This document shows positions 41,010 to 45,507 of a DNA stretch of 45,507 nt, one piece after another. Below the pieces are notes generated by a model. That model saw only the letters and a list, made by a program, of their open reading frames with translations, made no database searches and was not told the origin of the DNA. Source of the stretch: Actinomyces sp. (lineage in GTDB: Bacteria; Actinomycetota; Actinomycetes; Actinomycetales; Actinomycetaceae); the NCBI RefSeq assembly GCF_030530635.1, contig NZ_JAUMUL010000022.1, forward strand, positions 1 to 45,507, in the 5' to 3' direction. Made by a program: the position numbers and the translations under genes. Every line of letters begins with the position of its first letter. Position 1 is the first letter of the stretch.

Positions 41010-41144
41010 GGCACCGTAATGGCAATATCGCGTCGTAGAACGGTTACTGGAACGGTGTCGATTAGCTGCTGCGCAGTCTCGTCGGGGCCGCCCAGCGGAG
41101 AATGCAACTGCTCATTCCACAATGGTTCGAAAGGAGTTCCTCCC

Positions 41145-41651
41145 GTGGTCGACTTCAACGGTGCCGCAATCCCAGGGTCCAGAGTCGACGGGGCGCGGCG
41201 CGTGCCGCGCCGTGTGTTGGGCCTGATTGCGCTGACCGTCGGGCTGGGCGGTGGGGCGTGGTGGTGGCTGCGTTCCGCCGAGGCCGCGGCGGTAAAGCCG
41301 GTAGAGGTCATGGCTGATGACCCCATGGGTGCCGACTCGCTAGCAGGCTACCAGGCGGTGTACTCCAGCCGGTCCCCGACGCCAAGCCTGTTGTCCAAGC
41401 CGTCCACGGTATGGCTGCGGAATTGGTTTCGCGCCGACGCCGTCGCGGCGGAGGCGCTCATGGGTGAGCTGGTGGACTACGCCGTCGAGCACGGCTGGGC
41501 GGGCGGGGACTATTCACTTCCTGCCGTGTGGGAGTCCTCGCGGCAGGATCCGCAGCTCGAGGGGCCGCTGAATCTGCTGATCTCATTGGCTGACGTCGAT
41601 CCCACCGACTCGCTGCATGGTACAGTGCGCGTGTCCTTGACCTACCGGTGA
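41145..41651 (+). CDS. Hypothetical single-pass membrane protein
   Basis: 168 residues from GTG 41145, which has AAAGGAGTTCCTCCC upstream; the frame is open from 41019 but the extra part is Cys/Ser-rich and looks non-coding. After a basic N-terminus it has one membrane helix, VLGLIALTVGLGGGAWWWL, then a mostly acidic extracytoplasmic domain of about 110 residues. The family is not recognised. It lies between the second ABC locus and the SGNH hydrolase, all on one strand. Confidence 0.5.
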   Translation: MVDFNGAAIPGSRVDGARRVPRRVLGLIALTVGLGGGAWWWLRSAEAAAVKPVEVMADDPMGADSLAGYQAVYSSRSPTPSLLSKPSTVWLRNWFRADAVAAEALMGELVDYAVEHGWAGGDYSLPAVWESSRQDPQLEGPLNLLISLADVDPTDSLHGTVRVSLTYR

Positions 41652-41742
41652 GCAAAAGCGCTCCTGTTTCGGTCTCCGAACTCGATCCCCTTCCTGCTCA
41701 CGTCGGTATTCGTCCCGGTTATGTCCCTTGAAAGGCCTTCCG

Positions 41743-43428
41743 ATGAAATTCCACCCCTCACGATCTCTGCGTAACCTTATGGTCGGACCGCTCTCGTTTG
41801 CAGTAATGGCATCCCTGCTCATTGCTTCCCCGGTGGCGGCAGCCGCCCCGGCTGGTGGCAGTCTGCGAGTAGTGCTGCTGGGAGATTCCTACTCCTCCGG
41901 AAATGGTGCCGGTGACTACTACGGGGAAGACAGAGGGGCATATCGCAGCCGCAATAATTGGGCGCACCGCTATGTGGAGTGGGTCAACGCGCAGAATGTC
42001 TCTGCCACGTTGACGAATCTGGCTCACAGCGGGGCGGTCACCGATGATCTGCTCGGGCGATCGGGTCAGGTGGCCGCCATGCCCACCGACACCGACCTGG
42101 TGATGCTGACAATCGGCGGCAACGACGTAGGATTCGCCGACATTGTCACGAAGTGCTTCATGCTGGGGCTGCGCGACGCCAAGTCCTGCAAGACCAAAGT
42201 CGATGCCGCCAATGCGTTGATGGATGATGCGATGGCCTCCACCCGCAACATCTTGCAGCAGATCGACGAGCGGCTGCCCGACGGGGCGCAGGTGATCCTG
42301 GTTGGCTACCCGCGCCTGGCCACCTCTCGCAGCTATGTGCTGAAGAACCTCTTCGGGTCATACTCCTACGATGCCGGCACCGGGGTGCGCAAGCTCAGCG
42401 AGACCGCCCGGACCAAGCAAGCCGGCCTGGTCGCCAATTGGAATGCCGCCCATCCCGGCCTGAAAGTCACCTACATCGACGGCGTCGTGGCTGCCTTTGA
42501 CGGACACGAGCCCGACCCGGCCACCAACGCCCGCAACGACTACCGGTGGCTGAATGAGTTCTTCGAGACCCGCGGCCGCCTGGGCGCAAACGGCAAGACG
42601 ACCTCCGCGTTCAGCCTGGACGTCGCCGAGTTCTACCACCCCAACATCATCGGCCACGAGCAACTCGCCAATCTCATCATCAACCAGGTCGGTGTTCCCA
42701 GCAACGTCAAACCCGCAGCCGCTTCCGTCATGGCGCCGGCGGCCTTCAGCGTCAGTGGCGGCGCCGCAACCGGCGGGGATGCGCCCGTGGCCTGGATTCA
42801 GGGCCCGTACGTCGCTCAGGAGGGAAGCACCCTGACTCTGGACGCGCGCGGCTCCCACGCCGGTGACGGGACCATCACCACCTACGAGTGGGATCTGGAC
42901 GGCGACGGCACCTACGAGCAGGCCTCCACCGAACCGGTCATCGATCACGTCTTCAACGACCTCTACGACGGTCAGATCAGCCTGCGCGTGACCCAGGGCG
43001 ACGGCCAGACCGACGTCTACACCACCCAGGTGCAGATCACCGACGACGGCGACAACACCCCGCCCGAGCTGGACAACTGCCCTGACGAAAGCAACTACAG
43101 CCAGTCCGACTACGACGGCGACGGCGTCGGGGACGTCTGCGACCCCGACCCTGGCTACCCCACCGAGGACCAGCCCGGCGTCTGCGTCGTCGGCGAGAAC
43201 TGCCCCGACGACGACGCGGTTGCGCCGCCTTCCACCCTTGATGACACCGGCACGGGCGCCGACGGCGCAGACTCGACAGCCGCTGTGGACCCGACGGGCT
43301 CGGGCCCTACGAGCCCTGAGCCGACCTCCTCATACTCCTGGCTGTCACGCCACTGGCCATCCCAGCCTGCGGCACTGTCCTTCGTCTCACCGTCCAAATC
43401 CGATCCGATCAGAAGAGGTGACCGATGA
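41743..43428 (+). CDS. Secreted SGNH/GDSL hydrolase with PKD and thrombospondin-3 regions
   Basis: About 561 residues from ATG 41743 (GAAAGGCCTTCCG upstream). A Sec signal peptide (LSFAVMASLLIASPVAAAAP) is followed by an SGNH domain: block I GDSYSSGNGAGDYY, block III GGNDVGF, block V FYHPNIIGHEQLA. A PKD-like domain (LTLDARGSHAGDGTITTYEW) follows. Next come thrombospondin type 3 calcium-binding repeats (NCPDESNYSQSDYDGDGVGD). The C-terminus is Ser/Thr/Pro-rich and unstructured, with no membrane anchor. It is a predicted extracellular esterase or lipase. Its stop overlaps the next ABC ATPase ATG by 4 bases, an unexpected coupling between a secreted hydrolase and an exporter. Confidence 0.85.
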   Translation: MKFHPSRSLRNLMVGPLSFAVMASLLIASPVAAAAPAGGSLRVVLLGDSYSSGNGAGDYYGEDRGAYRSRNNWAHRYVEWVNAQNVSATLTNLAHSGAVTDDLLGRSGQVAAMPTDTDLVMLTIGGNDVGFADIVTKCFMLGLRDAKSCKTKVDAANALMDDAMASTRNILQQIDERLPDGAQVILVGYPRLATSRSYVLKNLFGSYSYDAGTGVRKLSETARTKQAGLVANWNAAHPGLKVTYIDGVVAAFDGHEPDPATNARNDYRWLNEFFETRGRLGANGKTTSAFSLDVAEFYHPNIIGHEQLANLIINQVGVPSNVKPAAASVMAPAAFSVSGGAATGGDAPVAWIQGPYVAQEGSTLTLDARGSHAGDGTITTYEWDLDGDGTYEQASTEPVIDHVFNDLYDGQISLRVTQGDGQTDVYTTQVQITDDGDNTPPELDNCPDESNYSQSDYDGDGVGDVCDPDPGYPTEDQPGVCVVGENCPDDDAVAPPSTLDDTGTGADGADSTAAVDPTGSGPTSPEPTSSYSWLSRHWPSQPAALSFVSPSKSDPIRRGDR

Positions 43429-44369
43429 ACACCAATCCTCCCGCAGTTCAAATGCGGGATGTACGCAAGTCCTACAGCACGCCCGGCGGCACGATTCACG
43501 CCGTCGACTCCATGACCCTGCAGGCCGACTCGCACCGAATACACGCCTTTCTCGGCCCGAACGGAGCCGGCAAGACCACCTCATTGGAGATGATCGTCGG
43601 ACTGCGGCAGCCCGATCAGGGCACGGTCCGGACCCTGGGCCTGGACCCCACCACGGCCGGGCGCGAACTGAGCACGCGGGTCGCGATCCAACCCCAGGAG
43701 GCGAAAGTCTTCGAGCACCTACGTGTGGGTGAGCTGATGACGCTGTGGTCCTCCTTCTATACGCGCCCGCGCTCGGCGGAGGAGATCCTTGACTCCCTGG
43801 AACTGGCGAAGTACACCGACCGTGAAGTGACCAAGCTGTCCGGCGGCACCCGCCAACGCCTAAACGTGGCCCTGGCCATGGTCGCCAACCCGGAACTGCT
43901 CATCCTTGATGAGCCCTCAACCGGGCTGGACCCCCGTGCCCGAGAGCACTTGTGGTCGGTGTTGGCCGGCTGGCGCGATCACGGCCTGACCATCATCATG
44001 TCCACACACTCAATGGAGGAGGCAACCGCCCTGGCCGACTCGGTCTTCATCATCGACAACGGCAGATGCGTCAGTTCCGGATCGCCCGACGAACTCATCC
44101 GCAGGCATGCGGGCGGACCGGTAGTGCACTTCCAAATCGTCCACGACCTGGGTGAGGCCGACACATCCCGCCTCCGGCAGCTCGGCGAACTGGTTGTCAA
44201 CGCCGATCGCACCGGCCGCCTGGCGACGGCGCATACGGACGAGGCTCTGGCCGTGCTGTCCGCCGAGGGCAAATGCCGCGACCTGAGGATCCAGGTGCCC
44301 ACGCTGGCGGACGCCTACTTCGCCGCCACCGGAAACCAGCTGACCGTCCCCGAACCCGCAGGAGAATGA
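43425..44369 (+). CDS. ABC transporter ATPase, paralogue of the RiPP exporter
   Basis: 314 residues; AGAAGAGGTGACC precedes the ATG. Walker A is GPNGAGKT, signature LSGGTRQRL, Walker B LLILDEPSTGLDP and STHSMEEA. Over its whole length it is close to the ATPase at 33511-34458: shared blocks include RVAIQPQEAKVF, LDSLELAKYT/V and LADSVFIIDNGRCVSSGSPD. The C-terminal extension ends AYFAATGNQLTVPE. It was probably duplicated from, or shares recent ancestry with, the RiPP exporter, and may recognise the same kind of peptide. Confidence 0.92.
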   Translation: MNTNPPAVQMRDVRKSYSTPGGTIHAVDSMTLQADSHRIHAFLGPNGAGKTTSLEMIVGLRQPDQGTVRTLGLDPTTAGRELSTRVAIQPQEAKVFEHLRVGELMTLWSSFYTRPRSAEEILDSLELAKYTDREVTKLSGGTRQRLNVALAMVANPELLILDEPSTGLDPRAREHLWSVLAGWRDHGLTIIMSTHSMEEATALADSVFIIDNGRCVSSGSPDELIRRHAGGPVVHFQIVHDLGEADTSRLRQLGELVVNADRTGRLATAHTDEALAVLSAEGKCRDLRIQVPTLADAYFAATGNQLTVPEPAGE

Positions 44370-44371
44370 TC

Positions 44372-45145
44372 ATGACCGCCACTCCTCCTCTCCACTACAC
44401 CGGCCAGCTGCTGCTGACGCACTGGCGGGAACTGTCCCGCAATCGTGCCACCTTCTACTTCGTGCTGGTCTTCCCATTCGTCATGTTCGCCGGATTCCTG
44501 GGACTTAACAAGCTCGTCGGGGGAAATCAGTCGGGTGGGACTGACCTCGCCACCATTCAATTCCCAATGCTGCTGTGCCTATCATTGGCGTTCACCTGCA
44601 TGATTCTCACCGCAGGGCCCATTGCCGAGTACCGTGAACAGGGTACGCTCCGCATTCTGGGAACCACGCCCGTGTCCCGATCAGCGTTCATCGGCACACA
44701 CCTGCTGGTGCGATTCGGGCTGTCCCTGGCGGTGAGTATCGCCGCGGCGGGGGTTGGTGTAGTGGTCGGCCTCACGCCGGCATCGGCCCTGTGGAAGGCC
44801 TCGCTGGTGGCAGTGCCCGCCTCAGTGCTATTGCTCGGGCTCGGCTACATCATCGGATCGCTGATAAACTCCGCGCAAGCCGCCCAGGCCATGACCACTA
44901 TTGTGGGGGTGGCCCTCGTGTTCCTGTCGGGAATCGGGCTTCCGCCGATGCTGTTGCCCGATGGTGCGGTTCGGGTTCTTGACATGTTGCCGACCGCCTA
45001 CTTCGGAGATCTGCTGTACTGGGTTGCGGGCAGCTCGTTTCAGCGGCACAGCACGGCGGTGGATGGCATCGTGCTGGCGGCGTGTGCCGTCGTCGTCGTG
45101 CCCATTGCTGTCAAGACCTTCCGCTGGGAGGCCCGCAAGAACTGA
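44372..45145 (+). CDS. ABC-2 type permease, paralogue of the RiPP permease
   Basis: 257 residues from ATG 44372 (GCAGGAGAATGATC upstream; an ATG at 44366 overlaps the ATPase stop and would add two residues). Six membrane helices. It shares LLTHWRELSRNR, the TAGPIAEYREQGTLRILGTT block and PTAYFGDLLYWV with the permease at 34461-35243, and ends PIAVKTFRWEARKN. It completes the third exporter in this region. Confidence 0.9.
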   Translation: MTATPPLHYTGQLLLTHWRELSRNRATFYFVLVFPFVMFAGFLGLNKLVGGNQSGGTDLATIQFPMLLCLSLAFTCMILTAGPIAEYREQGTLRILGTTPVSRSAFIGTHLLVRFGLSLAVSIAAAGVGVVVGLTPASALWKASLVAVPASVLLLGLGYIIGSLINSAQAAQAMTTIVGVALVFLSGIGLPPMLLPDGAVRVLDMLPTAYFGDLLYWVAGSSFQRHSTAVDGIVLAACAVVVVPIAVKTFRWEARKN

Positions 45146-45156
45146 GGCGGTTCTGC

Positions 45157-45203
45157 GAGGGGACGGGCTCGGGAGGACACCAATCCCGCGGGCCCGTCCC
45201 CTC
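45157..45203 (+). terminator. Hairpin terminator after the third ABC locus
   Basis: GAGGGGACGGGC (45157-45168) pairs with GCCCGTCCCCTC (45192-45203), a perfect 12-bp stem. CGGGA and TCCCG form an inner stem in the loop. It begins 11 bases after the permease stop codon. Confidence 0.8.
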
Positions 45204-45507
45204 CTGCATCCATCCGGCCGGGCAGGCGGGGGAGTGCCGGGTATGGGGGCTATTCGGCATTTCGTGTTTGAGGGGCTGTTGGCCTGACTGGCGGTAGTCG
45301 GGTGAGGCGACGTGCCGAGGTCGGTAGTTGTTACGTGCCGAGATCGGGTCTTCGTGGGCTGGTTCGGGCCGCGTCATAGTGCGTCCACTACTGTCCTGGA
45401 GCTTTCCTGCTGGCATGCCCTCAAAGATCAGGCGCGCTGGGGTCATTAACCTTGAACTGCACCGGGTTTGATGGAGGCAGTGAACACACGGAAGGATCAC
45501 TGCCGGG
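45204..45507. other. 3' intergenic end of the window
   Basis: No supported gene. GGCAGTGA (45476-45483) and TCACTGCC (45497-45504) form an inverted repeat with a 13-base loop near the window edge. The preceding GAACTGCACCGGGTTTGATG resembles the sort of sequence found at insertion-sequence ends, so an element may begin just outside; that is a guess. Confidence 0.35.

Noticed and set aside
41019..41144. 42-codon N-terminal extension of the 168-residue membrane protein
   Set aside because: It lacks an SD and has atypical composition, while the GTG at 41145 has AAAGGAG at good spacing.

Overview
The window reads as chromosome of a high-GC actinobacterium. Codon use is strongly G/C at third positions, Shine-Dalgarno (SD) sequences are AGGAG-like, and the gene families (NfeD/flotillin pair, DUF2079 protein, YbhN-type protein with a kinase-like domain, ISAs1 and IS3 remnants) suit an Actinomyces-like member of the Actinomycetaceae. 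The genus is an inference from gene content only. No rRNA or tRNA gene and no CRISPR array was seen.

Layout. Bases 1-10643 are housekeeping or envelope genes, all on the minus strand: flotillin (cut by the window edge), NfeD, a DUF2079 membrane protein, a methyltransferase, a LuxR-type two-component pair, two small membrane proteins and a large YbhN-like protein. After a 730-base repeat-bearing intergenic region, 11374-17775 is a sugar-uptake locus: a DeoR-HTH/LacI-type regulator diverges from a solute-binding lipoprotein, two permeases and a probable polysaccharide lyase. The first permease carries an in-frame amber codon. Bases 17957-21458 hold an AAA ATPase and a subtilisin-like protease that match the IetAS defence/stability pair. 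Bases 21689-23412 are decayed insertion sequences: an IS3 fragment abutting an ISAs1 element.

The centrepiece is 23917-35780, a one-strand RiPP operon. It encodes a YcaO cyclodehydratase, two ThiF-like leader-binding proteins (one fused to a SagB-like dehydrogenase), a second dehydrogenase, four tandem precursor peptides, an M50 protease with a PqqD-like N-terminus, a split LanB dehydratase (glutamylation protein plus one elimination-type protein), an ABC exporter and an FMN split-barrel protein. The four precursors have leaders of 24-27 residues ending in ALG, then cores of exactly 28 residues. In the cores Ser-Cys-Pro is fixed at positions 12-14 and Gly at 28. Azole and dehydroamino-acid enzymes are both present but only one TIGR03891-type protein, so I predict a linear azole/dehydroamino-acid peptide family (goadsporin-like logic) rather than a true thiopeptide.

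The right flank (35865-45145) looks like regulation and export/immunity for the same system. It has a convergent response regulator, a histidine kinase made of two complete modules fused in one chain (their catalytic halves encoded by apparently identical 705-bp repeats), a second ABC pair, a secreted SGNH hydrolase with PKD and thrombospondin-3 regions, and a third ABC pair closely related to the RiPP exporter. Several strong hairpins mark transcription units.
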